Shown here: positions 33,831-44,209 of the stretch, piece by piece
Layout of the letters: each line of letters begins with the position of its first letter
How positions within the stretch are numbered: the first letter of the stretch is position 1
Source: Crocodylus rhombifer
Lineage: Eukaryota > Chordata > Crocodylia > Crocodylidae
Direction of reading: 5' to 3'
DNA length: 64,000 bases
Assembly: GCA_038503035.1 (NCBI GenBank)
Contig: JAVSML010000046.1
Location: 627,662 to 691,661 of the forward strand
Position numbers and translations under genes: made by a program
Notes under the pieces: generated by a model
What the model was told of the DNA's origin: nothing
Seen by the model: only the letters and a program-made list of their open reading frames with translations
Databases searched by the model: none

Positions 33831-34985
33831 AAGGGTGCTTTTACACGTGCTCCGGGGGTGGGGAGAGTAGCGCTCTAATTAAACCGCTGCCGTGTCTCGT
33901 GTATCAGCATCTCCACTAGGCCTGTGTGAAGCGGCTAGCGTTCACTTTGGATTTGGATTCGGCAGATTCGGGGGACACTGATTCAATCTGGTAATTTGAA
34001 TCACTGTCCAGAATTGATTTGGCCGAATCTGATTTGGCCGCCACCAAATCGATGGAATCTATGAAACAAACAGGCCCCATCCCACGCCCGCTCTCCCAGC
34101 CCTGTCAATGGCGGCCCCACCTGGCTGAAGTGTCCCAGCTCTTTAAAAAAAACCCCCAAAACCCCTGCACTCACTGGCTCCTGCCAGGCAGGAGTAGGGG
34201 GGAGAATCCCTGCTGCCCCCCACTGCCCCATGCTGCATGGGGTGCTCTGCCATGAGCCCCCATCCCCTGCCCACTCTCCCAGCCCCATCAATGGCTGCCC
34301 TGCCTGGTCCCAGTGTCCCAGCTCTTTAAAAAAAGAAAAAGAAAAAGTCCCCACTCACCAGCTCCTGCAAGACAGGGGGGAGATCCCCACTGCCCCCTAC
34401 TGCCCCACACTATGTGGGAGGCTCTGCCACAAGCCTCCAGAGACCCCAACAGCCGCTGTAGCATGTGGTGAGTGTGGGGCTTTTTTTTTTTTTTTTAAAA
34501 AGTTGGGACCAGAGCCCAGGTCCAGCTTCCTGCGGCAGTGAGCAGGGAGTGCCCAAACTGCCTAATCTCCAAATCTTTTCTGAATGAATTTGGAGGCTTT
34601 GAATTGATTTGGACCTTTTTATTGGACTTCTGATTTGATTCAGATTCAGAGATTCAGCCACCAAATCAGGCTGAATCTCCTCTGAATCAAATCAGCACCT
34701 GAAGCTTTGCACAGTCCTAATCTCCACGTTTAAAAATGACAGTGGGGGGCACTTGAACTAAAGCTTGTTTGATGAACTTTAGTTCAAGTACCCCCACCAC
34801 CATTATTAAGCATGGGGACACTGATACAAAAGACACAGGAGGCTGCTAGAGTGCAGCAATTGCCACGTTCTAGCAGACTTAATTAAATAAGCCTGCAAAA
34901 TGTACTGAAATTCCAGCACATCGGAGCAGTCTCTGCACTCATGTATAGGGACTCCAGGAGTCTGGATATACACACCATTTAAGAC
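33831..34985. mobile_element. MITE, split by a nested hAT insertion
   Basis: The left end AAGGGTGCTTTTACACGTGC and right end GGATATACACACCATTTAAG bound an element whose blocks match 2774-3070. It is interrupted at 33917-34719 by a hAT element, so it is the older of the two. Without the insert it is about 345 bp. Confidence 0.6.
33917..34719. mobile_element. hAT non-autonomous element, 803 bp, with 8-bp target duplication
   Basis: Left end TAGGCCTGTGTGAAGC and right end GCTTTGCACAGTCCTA are 13/16 inverted repeats. The element is flanked by ATCTCCAC on both sides (33909-33916 and 34720-34727), the 8-bp duplication expected of hAT. Subterminal regions are dense in GAATCTGATT-type words. The GC-rich middle holds a partial internal duplication (AGCTCTTTAAAAAAA-like segments at about 34138 and 34319). 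No transposase. Confidence 0.9.
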
Positions 34986-36959
34986 TGCTTAAACTTCCTG
35001 GAATGCTTCAAAAGCACACTGAAAAAATCAAGTGTTATTCTGAGTCCTCTGTGAACTGGCTCAGTGTTATGTGGGGACAGAATTTGGCATGCCTGTTCCT
35101 GGTCAGTCCTCCAAGTGTCCCAAATTGCATATCTTCTCACCAAGCCCCCTCCCCCAAATATATGCAGGGCAAGAGGCTACTCGGGATTGCACCCAGGACT
35201 CTACAGATCAAATCCACAGTCCCAGATTCCCCCAACACTGAGGCAGGTAGACTGTAGTGAAGGAGTATAAACAGAGACTAGAGGCAGGTAGACTGTAGTG
35301 AAGGAGTATAAACAGAGACTATTTTTAAGTCCTCAGATCCGGTAAGAGTCCTGCCCCTCACCACTTCTAGCACTCACTCTCTTCTCCTCTGTCCACAGCA
35401 TCACAACTTTTCCCTTTCATTCCCCTCCCCCACCCCCACTCCTTCACCTACATCTGACTCTAACTGATCTAGGGGTGCAGGAAGAAGGGGGATCAAGAGT
35501 TCCCCTCTTACTCCAGCTAGGAACAGCAGCAGCAGTGGTGGCAGTGGGCAGGTTCCTCTTCTCTGCCTGGTCCCCCCCCGACAGCCCGGGAGCAACCCAC
35601 CCACCACTGCTGCTGTGCCTGGCTGAGCCCAGATGGAGAGAGGCAGGAGTGGCTCTGCACCCCACTTTCCCCCTTCCACCCGTAGAACTAATCAGTGGGG
35701 ATGTAACAGGGAACCTTAACCCTGTTACAGGGAAAAGAGGGCCAGGGAATAAAACTCAGCAAGGCCACTTTAAAACCCAAACTTTTGTAGCCTGAATAGG
35801 AAAGGACTTCCTGCAGCAGAGAGAAGGTTTGCTTGAACAGTCAGAGTGGTAGAAGTCCTGGCTGCCTCTGCTGAGCAGGAAGGGACAAGGGGTGAACCTG
35901 ACAGGGGTCTGCTTTTCAGTTTTTCTCTCTCTCTCTTCCTCTGCCCACTTGTTAGTAACACCCAGCGGACCAGGGCAGCTGTGAAGGAAGTTATGGAAGT
36001 TGCAGAGCACAGTGCACAGCACCATGTACATTCATGCTTCTGGGAAAAAGGTAGGCAGAAGTCACAGCTGGGCTCAAGCCCAGGAGAGTCTAGGATCCTA
36101 AGATGAAGCAAAGTGGGGAGAAGCCCCAGTCAAAGACAGAGAGGATGAGGGAAAGAGAAGGACAGATCCCCAGATAGTGTAGCCAGACTAGTAGCCTGGG
36201 GACAAGTAGGGGGGAAGCAAAGCAACCATGCTTGGGCCCTGGTTATGCATAGCTGCCTCCTAAAACAGGATCTTAATTCTAACATCAAGGTGTGGCTGGT
36301 AGGAGAGAGGAATCAGATCGGGGGGCTGGGGAGGAGCATGGATGTAGTACAGCCACCAAGGGGCTTCAAAACCACTCTGTTACAAGGGACAGCAGCAGTG
36401 GCAGTGGTGAGTGGGTTTTGGGAGAGGTGGGGATATGCTGCTAAGGATGGAAGGAAGGAGGGAAGAGACTCTTGCCTGCTCTCAGGACTGGTAGACCTGT
36501 GGCATGGCCTGAAAGGGGCTGCAACAGCACCATTGCACTCCCTCTGGCTCTGCCCCTGCCAGGTGCTGGGTGGCTGTCCCTCCCAGGCTGTGGTTCCTAT
36601 GGGACTCAACCCACATGAGCCTGGCACCCTAGAGCACAAGTTCTCTAGCAGGGAAATGAAAATGAAAATTTGACTTTCAAGACAGGATTTAAAAAGCAGT
36701 GGAAGCCTTGGGAGGCCCCCAGCATCTGGCAATCCTTCCACTAAGGAGCTTAATGGTCTGTGTACTCTACCCCTCCCTGATGATGTTTCAGCAGCAGTGC
36801 AATCCCTAACGAGGATCCTGCAAAAAATCCTTAGCAATGAATGTACAAACACTTCTGTACAGGGCCAGTTGTGAATTGGTTTCTAATTGGTGTCGTTCTT
36901 GGAATGGTTCAAGTGTTGTATCTGTCCACATCATGGTGGACATTAAGTGGATACATCAT
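34986..36959. other. GC-rich dispersed DNA and a 41-bp tandem duplication
   Basis: 35340-36700 is rich in GC and in purine or pyrimidine runs, with many overlapping open frames that share no domain I recognise. Likely repeat cores, but no terminal repeats were found. See 35240-35321 for the tandem duplication. Confidence 0.3.
35240..35321. repeat. Perfect tandem duplication, 2 x 41 bp
   Basis: The unit begins GAGGCAGGTAGACTGTAGTG and ends AAACAGAGACTA; copies are 35240-35280 and 35281-35321 with no difference. The lack of divergence points to a very recent slip or an assembly artefact. Confidence 0.97.
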
Positions 36960-37858
36960 CGGTTGAATAACCACTAGCAAAGAGTAACTATAAATGGATC
37001 AATGACAGGCTGATAGGAGGTCTCAAGTGGGATTCCCCAAGGGTCTATTCTGGATCTGGCACTGCTTAACATTTTTATTAATGATTTGGATTCATGAATA
37101 GAGATCATACGGAGATCCAATCTTCAGACATAACCAGAGTGGGAAGGGTTGAAAACATCTTGGAAGTTAAGGTTAAAACTCAAAAGGGTCTTGATACATT
37201 GGAGCTAATAAAATAAAATGCAAAGACAAAGTGCAAGGTGCTACTCGGGGGAGAAAAAACAAATGCACAAATACAGTGAGGGATAATTGTTTTTTGGGAA
37301 GGATTTGGGGGTTCTGGTGGCGTACACTCAATATGAATATGCAATTTGATGGCATCACAAAAAAAATGCAGATTGGTGTTGCATTAACAGAATCATTGTA
37401 TTGAAGATGCAGGAGGTGACAGTACCAGTCTGCTGGACACTGGTTAAGCCTCAGCTGGTGTACACTGTCCAGTTTAGGGCACTGAATTTTAAGAAAGATG
37501 TAGAGACACTAGAGAGGGGAGGAAACACTAGCAGATCTCAAGTATTTGAAAGTTTGCCAAAAGAGGAATGGAGAAACACTGTTCCCCTTTGCCATGAAGC
37601 ATGAGACAACTGGCAATGGTTTAAACTACAGCCAAAAAAAACACCTCTTGGATCAGACCTCAGGCAACACTTCCAAACTGTATGAAAATCGGGCACTGCA
37701 ACAAACTGCCTAGGGAAGTTGTGGAATTCATTCACTGGAAGTTTCCAGATGTTGGAAGAACAGCTGTCTGGGATGGTTTAAAAAAAAGCAAAACTTGCAT
37801 TTGTTCTAGGGATTGGACTAAACAACCCTCAAAATCTCTTCAGATCCTGTGATTCTGA
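36960..37858 (+). mobile_element. Ancient CR1-type LINE remnant
   Basis: Plus-strand blocks in the correct order: GGGATTCCCCAAGGGTCTAT (VPQG-like), TTTTTATTAATGATTTGGAT (FINDL), GTCCAGTTTAGGGCACTGAA (VQF-AL), AAGAAAGATGTAGAGACACT (KKDVETLE). It ends at CCTGTGATTCTGA. Heavily mutated; more diverged than the other CR1 copies. Confidence 0.7.
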
Positions 37859-40800
37859 GGAGCAAGTAATGTATGTGCATGTCTCCTCAACATCAGCTCC
37901 AAGGGAGAAACAGGAGCTGTCACCTACTCGTAGGGAGGGTTCCTAGAAATATATGTGTGCTTATAGGGAGTGGTCCTAGAAACAAAAGGCAGTGGTATTT
38001 TTCACACTACAAATGAATGTACTTCTGTGTGTCTAAAAGCCACACTACCAGTTGGCAGAAGTGAAGGATTTATACACAAGAAAAAATCTGAGGCAATATA
38101 TCCCAATGGTCTGCATTTATGTGATTGAGTAAATAGCAATTACAACATCTAAATGCAAGTCCTGTTGTAGTGGTTATAATTTTACATCTGGATAGGTCAG
38201 CCCAGAGCTGTCCAGCTGGTAGCACTCAGGCCACATACAGCCAGTGAGGGGTTCATCTGTGGCCCATACTCTCCCCCTGGCTTCACACTCCTCCATCACT
38301 CTGGTGACTCCTAGGGTTGCCATCATAGAGGACAGTCCAGTTGTCCCCTGTCCTCTATTGATACGAAACCGGACGCCTTTATGTCCTTTATTTTTCTCTT
38401 TCCTAAGTTGGACAGTCCTGGGTCTGCCTTAGGAAAGTTTAGCTATAAGGGAGTGTACATACTTTAAAATGGCTTGCTTCACCCTGACTTGTCAGTAGGT
38501 TGCAATATGTTGCTGTGTCTTTGAAGACCAATGTAAGGCGAGGGCCGTGAGAGCTATCACTTATCTCCCCAGCTGTTCAAACTTTCACAATGCCATGGTG
38601 GAGCTGAACCTGCAAACACCGAAGTGTACAAAGCTACCAGCATTGGCTTCTTAACTATTGGCACGTTATACCCGATTCTGAGAGTATTGCACCAACCTGA
38701 AGTGCTGCAGCTTTGCTGATGTGGGGGTTGAACCAAGTTGAAATGGCCTTCCCATATTATTCAGAAGTCTGAAATCAAGAATGGAAACTCTTTTCTGTCT
38801 TGAGGCACATGCTTGCTGACATAAATGGCAGTAATGGCAAAAATCAGCCCTTTCTTCTCACAATGCCAGCAAGTCTGATTTATTTTTCACTTGGTGACCG
38901 TATTTTCTCTTCTAAGCCTGATTTATAAAATCAGTTTAAAAGGAACTTGTAATACTGAGTGCAGGACAGACACAAACATATAGCTGAGTTCACATTGTAT
39001 CAACAGACCAAGCCAGCCTATTTTTAACCTCATTCTGCAAAAGTTCTGCCTTGCTATCCTTTCATAGACTTAGTCATCAAGTGTGGCCCTTATGTGAAAT
39101 CAGGTCAATTTACATTAAGCTGATCTATTACAGCAATGATATTTCTGAGTTAGCAAGTCTTAAATCAAAAACGTATTTTACATTTAGACAGTGGTGGTTG
39201 TTGGGTGTGTGCGAGAGAGAGTGAGCTTTTTGTGCATTTCATATCACACTGTAGTCTCAGTGACTCCCACATCAACGGAGCTTCGGAGCTATGAGCGATA
39301 CCAGTATTTGGCATCCTGAGAGCATAGGTATTCATGGAGGATTTGTATTTGTATTTTTTTTTTTTTTTTTTTACAGATTTAGGCTGACAATGATCCCTAG
39401 AGAATTCCATTTTAGTCATCTGCCCTCTCCAAAACAGAAGTCCATCAAGGCAAAGTATATAATGTTGAACTTCATTAATTTAGTTAAATGCACTTCAGTG
39501 TGTCCACCTCTACCTCAGAGAGAGAGAAATCAGATCCATACAACATACAAACTGGTTGTGTTGCAAACTAAAACCCATAAATCTTCCCTCCCTTGTTTGC
39601 CACTCCTTATTTCTACCAGCTAAATAATATTAATGCATCCTAATAGGAGCAAAACCAACACTTTAGGGTTACTACTTAAATCACTGAATTGGGGTACATC
39701 TTTTATTTGGAAAGCAACTATTTTGCTTAGCAACAAAAGGCATCTAACAAAAAGGACAGGGAGGGGGAAGGATAAATTAACATTTGGTGCATGTCAGCTT
39801 CAAGAGTGTCCACTTCGTGACAGCTGCCTGGAGAAGATGGTAATCCAATTTGTATTGAAATTGTCAATGGACCCCTCATGAACAGTGATGATGAAGCTCA
39901 AAAAATGTTTCAGTGTAGCAGGATCAATATAACCTTCTCATTAATGTGAAGCAACTTGCTGCTGATTGCCTGGAATCCTCCCGGTCCTCCAAGAAAACCT
40001 TTTGGTACGTAGATGGTGCAGCACTAGGGTTTTATTCCAGATAGCACATGGGAAGAGAGCAAGGTTTTAGCAAGAAAGGGAAAATGTGTCAATGTTGATG
40101 TGCAAGCCACTGTTGGTGACACCCAAATTGTATGCGACAAAACCCCAGGGCCAAATTCTGTTCTTTTTACACCTGTATAAAAACTGTTGCATCTCCATTG
40201 ACTTCCTTAAAGCAGTGCGAATTAGGAGTGGCCAATAGTAGGACCTAGCCTTTAAGCTTCCCACATTTTTCATAAATTGGAATTAAGGGGCCCAGTTCTG
40301 CTCCTCTGAGGACAGAATATACTCTAATATCCTAAAGCAGAGTTTCACTGCAACCAAGAAGCAAAACCCACTGTCTGCCATGACAAAATTCATTGATTAA
40401 GCACTGAAGATAATGTGCATGTAATGACCAACAGCAGCTTTTAAACACAACACAAAATTGAGGGTAATTATAAAAATCACACAAAAAAACAAATCAAACA
40501 CTGAACCAAAGCAAAATGACATGCTTCTCAAAGAACAAAATTACCACTAGACTTTTTAATGAATGTTTCAAGGGAGGTGGTTTCTTCAACAACTTTTGTC
40601 TCGACCTGTCTTGGGCTGCCTGACAAGCTATTCAGAAAGCACACGTGTAAAGTTTAGCTGCTCTAAAATGGAAGCACTGATGCCTGGAGTCTTTTAAAAC
40701 CAGCTGTTCGATATGCAAACGCCACAGAGGACATCAAAGCAACAGTTTTCTGGTGCCCCACCTCTGCATATATTTCCCTGGCACAGAAATCTACATGTTC

Positions 40801-41019
40801 TTGAAAAGCATCACTTTGAAAAGTATAATCTGAAATGACAACAGGTAAGAGGAGACAAAAACAGGAGAAAAGACGTTTGCCAGGCTCAGGCCCTGCACTC
40901 TCTACCTGCAGCACTCACTTCTGACACAGTTAACACTCAGTTATGCACATGCTGCACAGCTGTGAATAGTCTCCAGAACTAATGCTAGCTTCCTCTCTCC
41001 GCCCCTCTGCCAAACTCAC
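37859..41019. other. Mixed unique and fragmentary repeat DNA
   Basis: 38200-38430 holds scraps of dispersed elements (CCACATACAGCCAGTGAGG; CTGTCCTCTATTGATACG). 39353-39374 is a T run of about 22. The remainder is unannotated. Confidence 0.3.
39353..39374. repeat. Poly-T run
   Basis: About 22 consecutive T (or A on the other strand) following GTATTTGTA. No SINE body adjoins it that I can recognise. Confidence 0.9.
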
Positions 41020-41420
41020 CAGGGTATGAACTTCTGCGCTGCTGAGGATTTGGTGTTGGATTTCAGGCGGCGAGGTTTGCTTTACCTTTCCGAGGGACTA
41101 TCCCCTTTCAGCTCCTCAAAAACAAACCTCCCACAGCAGCCCAGGTTCCTTTGAAAATGTTTAAAAGTGCCGAACCACTCCTACAGTCCTGGGTGAGTGT
41201 GGCTTTCTCCAGCTGTCAGGACAGGGAAGGAACTGAAGTCGTTCCTAGCACCACCCCCAGGAACCAGCCTGACCAGGCTTCTATCGGAAAGGCTTGTATG
41301 AGAAGAAGGCGTGTCCTGTGTGTCTGTACACGGATGTAAGGAACTTACCCGAGGCAAATCTTCCTTGTGACTCAACTTCATGCACTACTAACTGCTAAAT
41401 ACACACTCTGCCCTTTCTTA
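41020..41420 (-). promoter_or_regulatory. Candidate RAB27B 5' noncoding exon / promoter zone
   Basis: This CpG-richer, repeat-free patch carries two good splice-donor matches on the minus strand, CCTCGG|GTAAGTTC (exon end 41349) and CCCTG|GTGAGTTTGG (exon end 41020). Upstream of the first are an AP-1-like TGAGTCA (about 41373) and a weak TATTTAG. RAB27B needs a noncoding exon above 9549, and a donor here would give an intron of about 32 kb. This is inference; no transcript evidence is visible. Confidence 0.25.
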
Positions 41421-41747
41421 AAGGCTGTTTTTTTCTGATCATGGTAGGCTTAAAATGCAATCAGCTGCTCTAGGCTATCTAGGGCAGTTTAAGGCATTTT
41501 ATGTGCCCAATAGGACTGCATTGATCATTTTACCAGCACAATATCTATACAGAAAGTGCATTTAGCATGCCTGGATGGGTATTTTTTCTACCAGTCTATT
41601 TCAGATTCAGTATCATGTTTATAGTGTTTCACAAGCCATTCTGGCTAACTGCGAGTTATTTTTGCATGGCTCTTATACTACAAGAGCTGTTAACTTGCCA
41701 AAGGACAAGTGTCAGGTATGGTATATGACAGACAGCCAAAACAACGG

Positions 41748-41789
41748 ACTATTCATGCAGGAAACCTAACTATTCATGCAGGAAACCTA
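41748..41789. repeat. Perfect tandem duplication, 2 x 21 bp
   Basis: ACTATTCATGCAGGAAACCT plus A occurs twice in a row (41748-41768, 41769-41789) without change. Confidence 0.97.
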
Positions 41790-41925
41790 AAATGCAGTGG
41801 CAATTTCTTCTTACTGTAAGTTATTAGTCCTATAAGCTCTGGTCGTTACATCCAACCTAAGTCACTTTCAACAGTCAAAAACAAGGGAGTACCAAACTTG
41901 TATCAAATCTTGGTGATGTAGAGTA

Positions 41926-42443
41926 ATACCCTATTTTTCTCATAAAGTGCACACCTTATTTCCCAGGATCAGCCTCCTAAAAGCTGATTTTTGCCTGAAA
42001 TAGAGGCATCCTGCTTTGATTCCTGATTCGCAGGGCAGCAGTTCTACTATTACAGGCAGCTGAGGGAGTCAATAGCCCATTGTTTTTTACTTCACAGGTG
42101 TTAACAATCATTTCTCCTTTTTAATGGCCATTCCACTAATCAAGCTAACTTTTCTTAGGCCAGTTTTTTTTGTTGTTTGTTTTCTATGGCTTCTGGTTTC
42201 TTTTGTTATTTCACCTTTTTTTTTTGTTTTTTTACCGTAATAGGTCTACTCCTGGAGACCAGTGTTCAGTTTTATTTAAACAGGAAAGGGAGGGTGAGTC
42301 AGCTGAAGAATAGGCTCTGTCTTTGCTCTGCCCTGCTTTCTGCTATCTACAGCCATGATACTGGGGGAAAAAATCTTCATAATGCCTTTCAGAAATAAAG
42401 TGTGTATTATATTTGGGGGTGTGATATAGGTGAGAAAATACAA
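41926..42443. mobile_element. TIR element, about 520 bp
   Basis: Left end ATACCCTATTTTTCTCATAA and right end, inverse of ATTGTATTTTCTCACC, with AAAGTG-CACACCTTATTTC mirrored by GAAATAAAGTGTGTATTA. The interior has no coding capacity. Resembles reptile non-autonomous DNA elements; superfamily not assigned. Confidence 0.5.
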
Positions 42444-44209
42444 TATCTTTGCTTTCTTTCAGAAGTTGAGCTATGCCTACCATCCATTTCATGATTAACA
42501 CCTAACTCAAAGAACAAAGCTCTACCAACATAAAATACAGCCAATACACTTTCTCATAGCTTGCTACCCATTATAAGACATACTCAGCATGTTGAGTAAG
42601 AGCAGAGCAGCAGGTCAAAGATCCACCCAACCGTGGTAGTATGGTTAAAGAATGCAAGTTTCTCTACCTAACAGCAAACAAGGGAGTGACATGGATAGCA
42701 TCACATCTTTTCCGAACTGACTCACTAGCCTAGCAACCAAGTATACATTTATGGTTGGTTAGGCAGGAGCAGCCTTCAGTCTGAAGCTTGAACTCAGTTC
42801 TGGATCCAAAGCAAGATGCTTTAAATTGCCCTGTTGTACTTACGGAGAGCAGCAAATGGTAAACCTTTATTTCCTTGATCAAAGACATCCTAAGGAATAG
42901 GGCAAGAAAATGGAACTAGAATTAGTTGGGAAAGTGTGTTCTCACATGATGAACATTTTTGGTGTTTCACAATTTCTCCAATTCCACATCAGCATGAAAT
43001 CAAGCAGAGGTGTGGCAAGATATTTTAGTACTCAAGCTGGGTGGGGAGGAGGGAGGAAGGGGATGGTGCTGGCCATGGGAGAGCAGGATGAGGGATGGGG
43101 AAAGGAGGAGTGGACTCTTCCCTGCCCCGATCCCTGCACTTGAGCAGCAGCTACTGGAGCTCCTGCTGTAACAGTGTGACCTGGGCTGCTGTAGCTGCAG
43201 GATGGGCTGGCTTCATGCTGGTGCAGCAGCTCAGTTGGTGCACACTCCACCAGGCCACTCCTGGTGCCCCATCCACTCCCCCGCTTCCAGATACACTTCT
43301 TGAAGCAGAGCTGCACCTCCTTGGCAAAGACTGGGACCGGGAGGGTGCATTCCACGCACCTTGCTCATCATTTCCCTCTCCCACAGATACTCTATGGGGC
43401 ATGGGGCTGTCTGCCTGGCTTCCTATATCTAGGCTGCACAGAGCAGTCTCTGCTATGGAAATGCTTCCTGGGGAGGAGAGAGGCCATACTGGCACCCCAA
43501 GTCACACACAGGGTTGGGCCCCTTTCCCCCTGCACTAGGTACACTACTGAAATCAAGACTTCTCAGTGTGGAGGGGAAAAAGATAAACAAGGAGAGAAGT
43601 TTATAGATCTGAGAAGAGTCAGTCCAGTGGCTGGTGCACCCACTATAATGTAGGCTCCTGGGTCAAGTTCCTGGCCTATACGTCAGCCTCCCACATACCA
43701 GTTGAATGCCAAAGCCATCAGGCTATTCAGGGTGGGTCTCTCTCCAGCTTTTCTGTTTGAAAAGGTCTGAGGTGTACAGAATAAACAAAGAGTAAAGAAC
43801 AGTAACGGGAGCAGGGAGTTGGGCTCAGATCCAATAAAGGACTCTGGTGCCACAGAGTCTAACTTTCAGGCCCCTAGATTGTAACCAAGAGTCCATTCAG
43901 GAGCCTAAACTCCCTATGAAGTCCATGGGGAAAGTTTGATGCCTCAGACTGGGATTCAAAATGACCAGAAGCCAGTGCAAGGGGCTGCCAACAGCTAGCC
44001 CATACGTAATGCTAAGCAGAGGAGTGTTTGTAAAGGCCCAGTCCCTTTCTGCAGTTGAAGCAACTAACTCTGCTTCCAGAAGCTTTCTGTCTGCTTCACA
44101 TCCCAAGCCTAAACCCTCCCCTGAGAGCTGATACTATAGCTATTCTCTGAAAAAAACTATTTTCTTTTTAAAATGAAGTGGAGATACCTGCCTTTGATAT
44201 AATAACCTA
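42444..44209. other. Unannotated, with a GC-rich block
   Basis: 43009-43545 is GC-rich and begins like the dispersed element at 32802 (GAGGTGTGGCAAG). Open frames on both strands there overlap and carry no recognisable domain. The rest is unremarkable. Confidence 0.3.

Noticed and set aside
35401..36852. Frames of 90-180 codons in the GC-rich 35-37 kb region
   Set aside because: Overlap on both strands, no domains, low-complexity Ser/Pro/Leu; no exon boundaries that agree with one another.
39291..39623. Poly-Phe frame around the T run
   Set aside because: Produced by the homopolymer; not a gene.
40663..40914. 83-codon minus-strand frame following a good acceptor-like TTGTCATTTCAG
   Set aside because: Considered as an exon upstream of RAB27B, but there is no protein family match, no convincing donor at its end, and RAB27B needs only noncoding sequence there.
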